Notes under the pieces: generated by a model | Told to the model about the DNA's origin: nothing | What the model saw: the letters and a program-made list of their open reading frames with translations, nothing else | Database searches by the model: none | DNA from: Psoroptes ovis | Lineage: Eukaryota; Arthropoda; Arachnida; Sarcoptiformes; Psoroptidae | Reading direction: 5' to 3' | Assembly (NCBI GenBank): GCA_002943765.1 | Contig: PQWQ01000011.1 | Span: 1,736,001-1,800,000 of the forward strand | DNA length: 64,000 bases | Made by a program: the position numbers and the translations under genes | Shown: piece after piece, positions 51,301 through 62,177 of the stretch | Layout of the letters: each line of letters begins with the position of its first letter | Position numbering within the stretch: the first letter of the stretch is position 1

Positions 51301-54300
51301 GATAAACTAATAATAAACAATCATAATCATATAATAAAAACCATTGGAAATTAATGACCGGTTTTTCATTCATTATTCACTTGTTCACTTGTTATTTATT
51401 TTTCCAAACTAAACTTATTGTCACAACAATTAAATTGTCGTTATAATGATGATGATTATTCATTCATTCATTCATTCGATTCATTTCAGTGAATCATTTC
51501 ATTCATTCAAGTATTTAGTAGTTTTTATATAAATCATTATTCATCATTATTCAATGGCGAAAATCATTCGAACAACAACTATCAAACAAGTCGACAAAGT
51601 AATGAACAAGCCAAAACAAGCAAGCAAGCATTTCATCACATATTCAACAATCACATAATAATAATAATTGTATCAAAACAACAACAACAAGAATGAACAA
51701 TGAATGAATAATTGTTTAATTTCTTGTTGTTGTATTTGTAACCACCAACAATTGATCATTGAATAATGATTATTGTCATCATCATCATCATCAAAATGAT
51801 TATCATTATAATTATTATGATCAAATAATTACATTTAGAATAGAATTGAATTGAAAATAAATAAATGAAATTTAAATACAAATCATTTTCAATCACACAA
51901 CCTTATGATTCCTCAATCAATTTAGAATTAAATAGGGGGAAACAAATTTAAATGATAAAATTTTGTAAATAATACAAATAAATACACCGAATGACTGTGT
52001 CATCATCAATTAAAGGTGTGTTAAATTGTTGTTGTTGGTCAAATAAATTTAATTTTGACCAATGATATAATTATATCATTGTTGTGGGTCGAATTGTATT
52101 GGTTGAATTGAATCGAAAATAAAAATCGGATCATCGCGTTTTCTAATTAGAAGTAATCTAAGAAAAATGATTTCTTCAATTTCTCTCGAAATTTTTCCCA
52201 ACTGACATATTACTGACAAATTATCGAGTGATTCGCTGTGCTGATTGATTGTGATTTGTAATTAATTCTTGATTTTTTCGAAAAAAAATCACGGTGAAAA
52301 AATGAAATTCAGCCTCTCAACCTTTGCGGGGAAAATCACACCAAAGAAACATTAAATTTCATCAAACTAAATAGTCAAATGATTAATAATAATCATTTAT
52401 TAACATTGAAAAATATGAATAATTTTTCATTATCATTGGCTTGAAAAACAAATCAAATTTCATTTAAATTTTTTTTTTTAAAGACAAAACACACAAAAAT
52501 CATTGATAATCATGATTTGGCGTGGTGAATAATAATAATAATAATAATGTGGTAATACAGTGTGGTAGTGTAGAGTTTGTTTATTGTTATTGTGAAGAAC
52601 ATTTGCTGGAAACATCACCAAAAAAACAATTCAAATTTTTGAAAATTTATTTAATTTTTTTGTTCATTTTTTGCTTTGAACAAAAGAGATAATAATACGA
52701 TAATCATATGGCAGCTTGTAAAGATGTTCAAAGTAATTGATCGTTTTTATTCATTGATTGTTTGTCAGTTGTTGTTCGCTTGTAGCTGTTGTTTAAGACA
52801 TTATCGACACGCTTGTTGTTGATTTTTCATTTTTTTTCATTTTTTTTTTTTTTTTGAATATTCAAGGGATGTAATAAGGTAATAAATATACATGAATCAT
52901 AAGAAGAATTCATGTATAAATTATTATTATTATTGTTATTATTAGTATATTTTCATTGCACGCAATTGAATGAAATTATAAATATAAAATTACAGCACAT
53001 TTGACAATTGCAGGTGTATTTTTACAAGAAACGAAAATTTGTTTTCAAGTTTTTAAAAGGTTTCAAAAACAATAAGATGATTTGTTTAAAGCTGCGAAAA
53101 TCAAAGATTTTTTTGCCAGCTTATTCAGGGCTATTCATTCTATTATTCGGCAAGAAACTGATCGAAGAAACTGAAAATCCATCGACAAATTCAAAAAATG
53201 ACCGATTTGAAATGATTATTTTGGCCAAATCGGAACTCGTTTAAGATTTAAAATAAATTAAGAATATCCCGAAAATCATAAGGCACACAATGAAAACATC
53301 AGCCATTAGCAATGGTGTGTGAGAACAAAGAAAGCAAATCTTGTATGCAACAAGTGGTTGTTTTGCGAGTAAACACGAATATTTTCCCTGTATTTAGGTT
53401 TGTATTATTTGTTTTATGAAACGACATGGCAAATAAAATAAGGATGAAACAACATGAAATATATGTCGCCATTTATTTGTTTGATTTGCTCAAATGTGTG
53501 TTTACTTGTGTGTGATTCGATTATTCAGATTATTGATTTTCCAATTGCAAAACTGAACGAAAATTTGATCGATTTTCATTTCATATTTTCATTTTTTGTT
53601 CAATTGAAATCAGTATGAAAATTCAAGTGTGAAAAATTGATTGACCAAATTGAATAAGAAGAAAAGGTGTGAAATTGAATTTTTATTTTTTCTCGAAATT
53701 CAAACACATTCACTTTTCAATATTTTTTCAGCTTTGAAATTCAAAGATTCATAGATTGAATCATTGATTTGATTTGCTTTCAGTCAATCTTCTGGCTTTA
53801 AATTTTGACACATAAAGTTCTGAAATTTTTCACTGAAAATCAAGTTTAATTCAATGTGAACAAATAGCAAAATACCATTTAGGATTTACTTGTCATCGTA
53901 ATATTTATTCATTTATTCAAACATTCATAGAGCTAAGCAATTCAACATTTCAATAGTCAGCTGTTTCGAGAGTTTCGACTAAACTTTAAAGTCGAAAAAA
54001 ATAAAATATTATCTTCTTCTTCTTGTTCTTCGAATATTGTCAATGGTCAAGTATATATTATTCGATGCAGCTGCATTTACTCTTTCGATACTTATTCACT
54101 TTACTTTGTTTTTCAATCACAAATACATTTATTATCCCCCAAAAAGCATCAATTAACACCTAATCAATTATGATGATGTTCGGAAAATGACATTGAAAAT
54201 TCAATGGAAAAAAATTTGAAGGAAAATAATATTCACAAAAAAAACACATGTTTCATCATTTCATGGTTTGTATAACGGGATAATTTTTTGTTTGATTAAT

Positions 54301-54731
54301 TTATTTTATTTGTTATTTTCATTCAAATATAACATTTAAGATGCTTTGATTATATCGTAATATCGGATATTTTATTCCTTATTTTATTACATTGATTCTA
54401 ATCACTCTCAATGTGAAGCTGTGTGAAATTCAAGGTTTAAAGCATCTGTGTGTGTGCTTGTGTGTTAAGATTGAAATATTATAAAATTGAACAAGTATTT
54501 AAGGAATAATTTGTATTCAAGTACAAATTATTCAAAACAAATTCATCATAAGCGTGTATAATGTATAGAGAAATGCCTGTGTGTTTCGAGAAGATAATGG
54601 TGAATGATGATGATGATGCTGAATGGAGCATTATTATGGTGCACCTGTCGATAAATGTATGCAAAGATGAAAAACAACAACACACAGAGACACATCAAAG
54701 AAAAAAAAACCTTAAGAATAAATTTATTTTG

Positions 54732-54788
54732 ATCGTTCGATGATGATGATCACCATCACCATCATCATCATGATCATCATCGAACGAT
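54732..54788. repeat. Inverted repeat with GAT/ATC-rich arms
   Basis: The left arm starts ATCGTTCGATGATGATGATC and the right arm is TGATCATCATCGAACGAT. They are reverse complements apart from one extra GAT triplet in the left arm. The loop is an ATC-rich stretch of about 18 bases. Confidence 0.75.
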
Positions 54789-56492
54789 TATATGATCCTA
54801 TCGGATACGATCGGATATGAAATGGCGCTTAAAAGGTTATGATATCTCTTGATATATCTACTAAATATGTGTCTGTATGTGTGTTTTGTGGTTAATAATA
54901 GCAATTTACTAATTTTAACCTTGGTTTTTTTTCAAAAAAAAACCATTATTTTTCAATATACATTAACTTGACTTTAAATTGATTGTCGCAGTAAAATAAG
55001 CACAAGTAATAACATTTCAAACAAAATCAAAATCAACATGATCATCATCATTCAACCATGAGATGATCTTTCAATCAAAAAATATCTAAAATATGGTTTA
55101 TTTAGAAATTATTCACAAAAATTTCATTTCAAAAAAAAAAAAAAAAAAAACACAAATATATTTCAACTAAAGGATGATCATTATCAATTAAATAATAATA
55201 ACCATAATCGTAATAATCATAATAACAAATAACCTCGAATAATAATTTATTTTAACTGGTTTTTTACTAAATTTTTGGTTAGTTTTGACTGGTAAATGTT
55301 TCTTTATTTATTTCAAAAAAAATGAAATAAAATAAAACAATCAAGATGGATATAGTCGAATGAACTAGAAATGGATTGTTCGTTGTTGTCGTCATCATGA
55401 TTATCATCGTAATAATCATCATCAACACAACACTGATCATCATCATCATCATGATTAAGATTGCAATCAGAGTGCAAAAAACAAACATACAGAAGCTGTT
55501 TGTTTGCTTATTTCGAGCATTAAGCACACACAAACACACACACATTAAACATTCTTCATTTATCATTATCATCATCATCGTTGAACATACATACCAACAG
55601 ACACACACACATATACAAATGTACCAACAACGACCAACAACCACCAAGCAACAAGAAATTTATGAAAAAAAAAAATGATCTATGAGAACAAATTAGTCAA
55701 AAAAAAATTGAAAAACAAAACATCAACAAAGAACACTAACGAAATATTACAAAAAACGAAAAACCCATTACCTTAACCTAAAAGAATGAATTTTTGGAAA
55801 AATATCAAATATGAAATACAATTTACCATCAACACACAGAGAGATTATCTGTATGTTTGCATGTACGAAAATATGGTTGATAATGAATGTAAATATAAAT
55901 GGAAAAACATTCATTTCATTAGTTTTCACCAGTGTTAATCATCATCATGAACCTTTGGTAAAAATCAAAGAAATTGGAAAAATTAAATCAAATCAAAGCA
56001 ATTTAGATCTGATAATCAAGCATTTTTTTTTGGAAACCAAAACCATAGTTTTTTAAATTCCTATATCTTCTTCGCGTAATGAAATTCAATATAATAAATA
56101 GCTTAATTAACGATGATTATCATTATTATTATTATATTAATCAACAGCAACAACAACAAATGATGATGATGATTATTATCATGATTAATGATAAATTGAA
56201 GTAAATAAAGTAAAAATGGTAAACATTTGTGAACACATAGAGAAACTGATTGAAAAACAAACAAAAATTAAATCTTTGAATTTCAAACCTGCACAGAGAG
56301 ATTTGGAAATTTCATATTAAATTTCAAATACCTTTTCAAAAATATATTACGCAACACACACTCAAAATGTGCTAAAACAAAGATAATAAACTTGAATAAA
56401 TTGAATGATAAAACATTTTGAATCGTAAAAATGAAGATGATATAAGAAAAAAATATGAATTTGAATATGCATAATTATATAATAATGAAATA

Positions 56493-56573
56493 TTGGGTTG
56501 TCCGGAAAGTTTTTACCGATTTACCAATATGAAAAACATGTGATAATCGGCAAAAACTATTCGGACAACCAAA
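56493..56573. mobile_element. Palindromic mariner-like MITE, copy 13 (diverged core)
   Basis: 81 bp, starting TTGGGTTGTCCGGAAAGTTT after TA and ending TATTCGGACAACCAAA. The arms keep the ACCGAT/ATCGGCAAAAA pairing of subfamily A, but the centre is diverged. It lies about 1 kb upstream of the LTR retrotransposon. Confidence 0.83.
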
Positions 56574-57536
56574 TAAAAAAAATAAAAGAAATTTCACTTG
56601 TCAAATATTTATGTAAATTCATTTCATTTATGATTTTTAATAGATTCAAATGAATTTATGTTTCTTGGCTATGAATTTTCTTATGTAAATTTTTCATATG
56701 AATTTTCGCTATGGAAATATCGTATTCATTCATTCATTTATTGCTTTACTTATTAATTCATTTGTTCATTTATTTCTGAAATTTCTTTTGTTCTTTTGAT
56801 ATTTCGTTATAAAATTCATAAAGATTTCAATATTTTTGGCAATTTTTTCACATTCAAAATGAATTTTAATCAATCGTTTCGTTTTTTTTTTGTTTGAATA
56901 ATAAAACAATAATAATCCAAATATGATAATTTTCGAAAAAATGATTAAAACATCTGTTTTTCATTTTTCAAAATTTGAATATATGAGATACAATTGATGG
57001 ACAAATAATTCTTGAATTATTTCTTGTCTGATTTCATTGATTTTTGATCGAGAATACTGAGATGATTTTTTGCTTTGGTTTGCATAATACAAACGTATAA
57101 AAATCGACAAAATCTGATCGATTTGAATGAATTCGTCAATGAAATATGATTTCAAATTTGTCGAATATTGAAAAAATTAAATCGTGTAAATTGCAAATCA
57201 GCTACGGTAACAACAACCGTGATTTGTAACCGAACATATGTTTGATTGAATAAAACCGAAAGGAATAAACCAAAAAACAGAAAATGAAACAAAACGGGTT
57301 GATTCAATTTTTCCTTGATCAAGTGAAGATTTCAGAGGGTGAAATTCAGAGGGTAAAACAAGACGAGAAAAAAATCCAATAAAATCATCCAAGATTGAAA
57401 TGATTATGACATTTTTTTCTTGGGTTTCAAACATTCACAAACGTTTTCAATGATAATTCAATGTAATAATCAGAATTTTTATGTAATATTTCAGAGGAAC
57501 AAAGAAAAATGAATGTAAATTGAAATAAGCGAATAT

Positions 57537-57807
57537 TGTTGCAAAAATTAACGACTATTTTTACAGTCGAACACCACCACGTTAAAATAATAGATTGAAC
57601 GTTGCGTTCGATCTTTTGAACTCAACTCATCATCATTGAAAACAAATATTTAATTTTTTTGTGATAAATTTTCAACAATCGTGAGTTTAGTTTTTTTTTT
57701 GAAATCAATCATCATGTTTTGTCAATTCAACTTAGTCGTCTTTTTCGTTTTTCATGACACTTCAATAAATCGTTTGAATAAATTTGTTTTGTGAAAATTC
57801 GTCAACA
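57537..57807 (+). repeat. 5' long terminal repeat
   Basis: A 271 bp direct repeat of 61540-61811. It starts TGTTGC and ends TCAACA. It holds a small inverted repeat GAACG-TTG-CGTTC near 57597-57609, a run of ten T, and two AATAAA motifs (57764-57769 and 57777-57782) near its 3' end that could serve as polyadenylation signals. No clear TATA box stands out. No convincing tRNA primer-binding site follows directly: the first TGG-starting candidate lies over 20 bases downstream. Confidence 0.93.
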
Positions 57808-57907
57808 TTAAAAGATTATGAGACTGATGTTGGTATAACGAACTTACGAGAGTACAAATATTAACGTGAAATTTTGGGTTCTGGGCAATTATTGAACTTG
57901 GTTGAAA

Positions 57908-59338
57908 ATGGCAGAAAATGAAGAGAATACTGGGCCGGAAGCAGTTAATCAGATATTGACAGACGTTGAGATGAATCGAGTGAAAGAGCTAAAAAACAGA
58001 AGAAAAGTTTTGCGGGGTACGATTACAAGAATGCATGAGGGGTTAGCGGTGCTTGGAAAGATACCTTTATTGGATAAAGTAAATGAACTTTATGACGAAT
58101 ATACCGACGTTATGTATGAATTACAAGAACACGATGTCGCTGATGATGGTGAATACATTGAAAAATTGAAAAGAATAATGTATTTTTGTCAAAACTACTA
58201 CAGTATAAATCGGTTACTAACATCAACAATCTCAGACGATTCCATGAGAGTGTGCATACAATCATTCGAAGAATTACGATTGATGAGATTTGAGTTTTCA
58301 GGTACCATGGAATGTCTTGATGAACTGCAAAGATCTATGGATGAAATCACGATTATGATGAATACACAAGCGATTAATCCCAATATCGAATCCACAAGGG
58401 CAGCTGGGGGTTCTCAATCGAATGCATTACCAATCACGATTAATAACAACAATGATGATAATAACAACGTTGAAAATAACAACATTAATGACGAACCTGA
58501 TAGAATGTTATTATACCGCACCGGGGGAAGTGGGGGACATTTACGATCATCATCAAATCTAGTACCGATTAATACGATTCAATCAAATACAAATGATAAT
58601 GCTAGAACAGATCGGGGTTTGGGGCATAATATTGGGCTGCTTCCACAATCTGGACATCGTATAAAAGTTAAATCGGAAGAAATACCGATATTTACCGGCA
58701 AAGCATGCGACTGGCCACTGTTTCGTGATTCAATTATTGAGCTGATAATAAATAATGATGAAATCCCTACAAAAAGCTCAAAATTTCGAAGGCTGATAGC
58801 AGCATTACCACACGAATCTTGCATACACATTCGAAATCAGTATCACAATCCTGATTTTGAAGTAATATTACAAATACTGGACCAAGTGTATGCCGCACCA
58901 GCAGCAATTTTGAATGAGTTGATCAACAAAATTAGAAATTTACCGAACATCCGAAGCAGTTCCAATCCATCATATTACGATAAATTTTATGAATGTCTTG
59001 TCGAGATCGTTGGGGTCGAATTATCTGAAGGGGACAAGCGAACGGTATTAAGCCACATATTAATTAAAATTGATCCGGCAATTACCAATCAAGTGTACAT
59101 GGTACAAGTACCAAATCAAAGTGATGATGAAATCACATTAGAAAAATTATTGAAATATTTTTGTCGCATAGTTAAAGCGAATCGCATGACAAGTCAAATT
59201 ACCGGCAACACACCATCATATGAACATCATCCATCATCAAGCAGATTCAATAGTATGATTAAGCCAACACCGTTCGCAAGGGGGACCAAAATATTAATCG
59301 TGGGGCAAACAGTATACAATACCGGGTGCACACAGTGA
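57908..59338 (+). CDS. Retrotransposon Gag, BEL/Pao type (DUF1759)
   Basis: A 476-residue structural protein that would form the cytoplasmic virus-like particle packaging the element RNA. I start it at the ATG at 57908; an in-frame TTG just upstream is not a likely eukaryotic start. The N-terminal ~80 residues (VKELKNRRKVLRGTITR) are charged and helical, like the N-terminus of Pao Gag. A low-complexity linker rich in Asn and Asp follows at about 175-200. Residues ~255-400 resemble DUF1759: an IPIFTGKACDWPLFRDSI block, then the helices of a capsid-like fold. The zinc knuckles normally at the Gag C-terminus are not in this frame. They lie in the overlapping ORF in the -1 frame, so Gag ends with a short unrelated tail. 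Either ribosomal frameshifting or an inactivating indel explains the split. Glycine is often encoded GGG, unlike the AT-rich surroundings. Confidence 0.9.
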   Translation: MAENEENTGPEAVNQILTDVEMNRVKELKNRRKVLRGTITRMHEGLAVLGKIPLLDKVNELYDEYTDVMYELQEHDVADDGEYIEKLKRIMYFCQNYYSINRLLTSTISDDSMRVCIQSFEELRLMRFEFSGTMECLDELQRSMDEITIMMNTQAINPNIESTRAAGGSQSNALPITINNNNDDNNNVENNNINDEPDRMLLYRTGGSGGHLRSSSNLVPINTIQSNTNDNARTDRGLGHNIGLLPQSGHRIKVKSEEIPIFTGKACDWPLFRDSIIELIINNDEIPTKSSKFRRLIAALPHESCIHIRNQYHNPDFEVILQILDQVYAAPAAILNELINKIRNLPNIRSSSNPSYYDKFYECLVEIVGVELSEGDKRTVLSHILIKIDPAITNQVYMVQVPNQSDDEITLEKLLKYFCRIVKANRMTSQITGNTPSYEHHPSSSRFNSMIKPTPFARGTKILIVGQTVYNTGCTQ

Positions 59339-61452
59339 CAAGTGATATCAATCGTGACAGAAATATTAGTCAATGTGTTTTTTGTAAACAGTCACATAGA
59401 AGTCATGAATGCCAATTATCATATGAAGATAAAATACGTGCTTTATCAAATGAAAATAGATGTTATAAATGTGCTGCACACGGTCATAATTCACGTGAAT
59501 GTACTCGTCATTATATTTGTAGTAAATGCCGGCAAAATCATCTATCTTACTTGTGCCGTCAGAATAGTCAATCCGATAGATCAGCAAATCTTTACTATGA
59601 TACTATCAATAACAATCAACAGCAATCATTAACCGCTTCAGCGAACGTAGCAACAGCATCATCATATATACCATCAGTGCCATCAGGATGTGTAGTGCCA
59701 ATAAAGACAACATTATCAGCTGTTCCATCACAATCATTTAATGTTCAATCACCATCGTCATCATATCAGTCAATAAAAACAGAGACACCAGTGGTTCAAC
59801 GTCAATCGACTATTACAACAGTGATCACAAAACATTTGAACCAAGTGAAAAAATTTTCAACCAGTGACGTTGACAAACAATCAAACAGTGAATCAAAACA
59901 AGTGAATAGTGAATTAAACAAACTTTTAATTAGTGAAGTGACCGAACCATACAACCGTGAAGTGAACAACAATATTATTAGTGATTTGAACAAAAACATA
60001 AACAGTGAAGTGATTAAACCATCAACATGTGACTTAAACAAACATTCAATTAGTGATTTGGAAAAATGTGATTTTGTATCAACTGTGAATTCTATCGATT
60101 CTGAAGATCTTCGTCCTTATTTACAAACGCTTACAACTACAATAAGTGGGGTGGGGGTTCGTGTATTTTTTGACAGCGGTTCAGATCGATCCTTTATTAC
60201 AAATCAATTGGTGAACAAATTGAAATTACCGAAGTATAATCAAGATCCTATCATCATAACGGGGTATGGGGGGCATAATGATCAAATAGCCGGTACTGAA
60301 TTTACGATTATCGAATTACCGAATCGGCATAACGAAATTGAAAAGTTCAAATTAACGATTGATGATACCGTATTGAAATTGAAATATAATGTGTTGAATG
60401 CATCATTGCAACACCGAATAAATGAAAAATACAATATCAATTTCCATGATGAAGAACGAAGAGTTGATATATTGTTCGGCATTGGGGATATAAACAAGAT
60501 GATGATGACATCGATCAAACCAATTCATGAAGGCAATTTAGTAATCAATCAAACATCAATCGGGTATATTGTTCATGGGCTCAATGGGGATGAAAATAAA
60601 TTTGATGGGAACATTATTGAAAGAATCCAAACAAAAAATGAAACAACTGATATTGATAAAATTCGGGTTAACATGTCAATGGGTCAGAGGGTATTGAGTC
60701 CAAATAATAAAATACTAAAATATGGGGAGTCAAAGTATATTCAACCGAAATCAATGACGTTATCTAAATTATTAACACGAACAAGGGGAGCAACTCTGGG
60801 GGAATATATCAAAAATAATTTACCGAGTGGGCATTTAAGCATGTCGAAGCTGAATCCAAACATCAAGGTGGGTACGGGGGTTATCAAACGTTTTATCCAA
60901 AATGGGGCTGAAAAAATTTGGACAACAAGCGATAGAATTTTGAGCAGAGTGCCAATGAACCAGAAAGCCGTAAACTGGCCTATTCATCATCAATCAATAA
61001 AGGAAAGTATATCAGATCACGAATGTGTCAATCCGCATCGATTAAATTTGTCATTGGTCAAAGCATCACATAGCAGGTCGAATTGGAGCGAAAACAATAA
61101 TTGGCAGTTGGATCGGATTGTAGCTGAAGTCAGACGAATGGTATATGGAGAACGTGGTAAATCGATATCGAGTCAATTTCAATCATTTAATACACCGTGC
61201 GAATTGGGGGATTCAAATAAATCGAAAGGCGAACAAAAATTCAAGTGGCATCATTTAACATCAGAAAGTCCACATCAAAGGGGTGGTTCGAGAATTATGA
61301 TCGACAACAAACATGAATTTATTAGTCCAAGGGGAATGAGGGGAATTCGCACGAATCGTTTATGTTCAATTGAAAGATCGTCTAGAAAAGATATCAACGA
61401 TGATCGAACGCCAATTGGTCTAATCAATAAAACAATACGTAATGGAAATTGA
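59326..61452 (+). CDS. ORF2: zinc knuckles plus retropepsin-like protease, orphan C-terminus
   Basis: About 708 codons in the -1 frame relative to gag. The frame is open from 59254, after a TAG at 59251. The first codon at 59326 is GTG, so this ORF has no normal start and is probably read by frameshift from gag. Residues 17-29 and 65-77 form CX2CX3HX4C knuckles and residues 46-59 a canonical CX2CX4HX4C, giving RNA binding. A Ser/Thr/Asn/Lys-rich linker with imperfect repeats built on NSE, ISD and NSEV runs from ~90 to 260. The DUF1758-type aspartic protease follows: catalytic D-S-G at 283-285 in VRVFFDSGSDRSF, and the domain's C-terminal TSIGYIVHG near 409-417. In relatives, RT would come next. 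Here ~290 residues with no YXDD, RNase H, HHCC or DDE signature lead to the stop. That part is unassigned. Confidence 0.85.
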   Translation: MHTVTSDINRDRNISQCVFCKQSHRSHECQLSYEDKIRALSNENRCYKCAAHGHNSRECTRHYICSKCRQNHLSYLCRQNSQSDRSANLYYDTINNNQQQSLTASANVATASSYIPSVPSGCVVPIKTTLSAVPSQSFNVQSPSSSYQSIKTETPVVQRQSTITTVITKHLNQVKKFSTSDVDKQSNSESKQVNSELNKLLISEVTEPYNREVNNNIISDLNKNINSEVIKPSTCDLNKHSISDLEKCDFVSTVNSIDSEDLRPYLQTLTTTISGVGVRVFFDSGSDRSFITNQLVNKLKLPKYNQDPIIITGYGGHNDQIAGTEFTIIELPNRHNEIEKFKLTIDDTVLKLKYNVLNASLQHRINEKYNINFHDEERRVDILFGIGDINKMMMTSIKPIHEGNLVINQTSIGYIVHGLNGDENKFDGNIIERIQTKNETTDIDKIRVNMSMGQRVLSPNNKILKYGESKYIQPKSMTLSKLLTRTRGATLGEYIKNNLPSGHLSMSKLNPNIKVGTGVIKRFIQNGAEKIWTTSDRILSRVPMNQKAVNWPIHHQSIKESISDHECVNPHRLNLSLVKASHSRSNWSENNNWQLDRIVAEVRRMVYGERGKSISSQFQSFNTPCELGDSNKSKGEQKFKWHHLTSESPHQRGGSRIMIDNKHEFISPRGMRGIRTNRLCSIERSSRKDINDDRTPIGLINKTIRNGN

Positions 61453-61525
61453 AGAATCGTTATGAACAACTTACAAATTTAAAATAAGAACAATCATCAT
61501 AGGCAATCATCACCTCTAATTCTTT

Positions 61526-61539
61526 GAGGGGGGGAGTAA
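61526..61539 (+). promoter_or_regulatory. Polypurine tract for plus-strand DNA priming
   Basis: The sequence GAGGGGGGGAGTAA lies directly against the TGTT start of the right LTR. A G-rich purine run at this place is the usual primer for plus-strand synthesis in LTR elements. Its preservation suggests the element can still be copied when reverse transcriptase is supplied in trans. Confidence 0.85.
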
Positions 61540-61811
61540 TGTTGCAAAAATTAACGACTATTTTTACAGTCGAACACCACCACGTTAAAATAATAGATTG
61601 AACGTTGCGTTCGATCTTTTGAACTCAACTCATCATCATTGAAAACAAATATTTAATTTTTTTGTGATAAATTTTCAACAATCGTGAGTTTAGTTTTTTT
61701 TTTTGAAATCAATCATCATGTTTTGTCAATTCAACTTAGTCGTCTTTTTCGTTTTTCATGACACTTCAATAAATCGTTTGAATAAATTTGTTTTGTGAAA
61801 ATTCGTCAACA
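61540..61811 (+). repeat. 3' long terminal repeat
   Basis: A 272 bp copy of the 5' LTR, identical by eye except for eleven T instead of ten in one homopolymer. It carries the same paired AATAAA motifs (about 61768 and 61781) that would end the element's transcript. The downstream flank ATAT matches the last four bases before the 5' LTR. Confidence 0.93.
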
Positions 61812-62092
61812 ATATATAAGATTGGCAGAAATGATTTTCTCAAATATATTTTTGTCATCATCTCATACAACTTTGAAAATTTGCATCTGAATTGATTTTT
61901 GTTCTTCACCACTCTCATCTCATCTCATGTAATAAATTTGTAATAATTTTTTCTTTCTGTTCAAAAATAAATTTGATTACAATCATACATATATCAACCA
62001 CACTTATTCATTCATATTCATATTCGGTTATTCAACACTTATTCAAATATTCATATTTCATTCAAATTCAAATTATTCAAATGGCGATTATA

Positions 62093-62177
62093 ATAGGTTG
62101 TAGGAAAAGTTCTGGCCGATTTTTATGAGCAACTCTTTCGTGATTATTAAGCGGAATGAACTTTTCGAACAGCCTAA
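62093..62177 (-). mobile_element. Palindromic mariner-like MITE, copy 14 (core B, inverted)
   Basis: About 85 bp. The ends are AGGTTGTAGGAAAAGTTC and CTTTTCGAACAGCCTAA, and the core TATGAGCAACTCTTTCGTGA is core B in reverse. It lies about 280 bases downstream of the LTR element. Confidence 0.83.

Larger units (their letters stand above)
43104..57536. other. Non-coding AT-rich DNA between the exon and the LTR element
   Basis: No recognised gene. It contains MITE copies 12 and 13, GGT and GAAT microsatellites, poly-T (~52841-52855) and poly-A (~55132-55150) tracts, CA runs around 55527-55545 and 55600-55612, and the inverted repeat at 54732-54788. The short open frames are low-complexity and lack splice support. 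Confidence 0.65.
57537..61811 (+). mobile_element. BEL/Pao-type LTR retrotransposon lacking RT and integrase
   Basis: A complete 4.27 kb LTR element. Two direct LTRs (57537-57807 and 61540-61811) begin TGTT and end CA. They differ, by my reading, only by one T in a T-run. The flanks give a short target-site duplication: ATAT if the LTR ends at CA, or AATAT if it ends one base earlier. Inside are a gag ORF with a DUF1759-like region, an overlapping ORF2 with three zinc knuckles and a DUF1758-type aspartic protease, and a G-rich polypurine tract directly before the right LTR. This order is that of BEL/Pao elements. Reverse transcriptase, RNase H and integrase are missing: only 87 bases separate the ORF2 stop from the right LTR. 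Near-identical LTRs imply recent insertion, so the element was probably mobilised by enzymes from a full-length relative. BEL/Pao assignment is confident; the non-autonomous status is inferred from absence. Confidence 0.93.

Noticed and set aside
55279..55647. 122-codon minus-strand frame rich in Met, Ile, Cys and Val
   Set aside because: Created by GAT/ATC and CA microsatellites; apparent membrane-like composition is a by-product of the repeats.
57808..57850. tRNA primer-binding site after the 5' LTR
   Set aside because: The first TGG-starting candidate (TGGTATAACG at about 57831) is over 20 bases from the LTR and I could not match it to a known tRNA 3' end.
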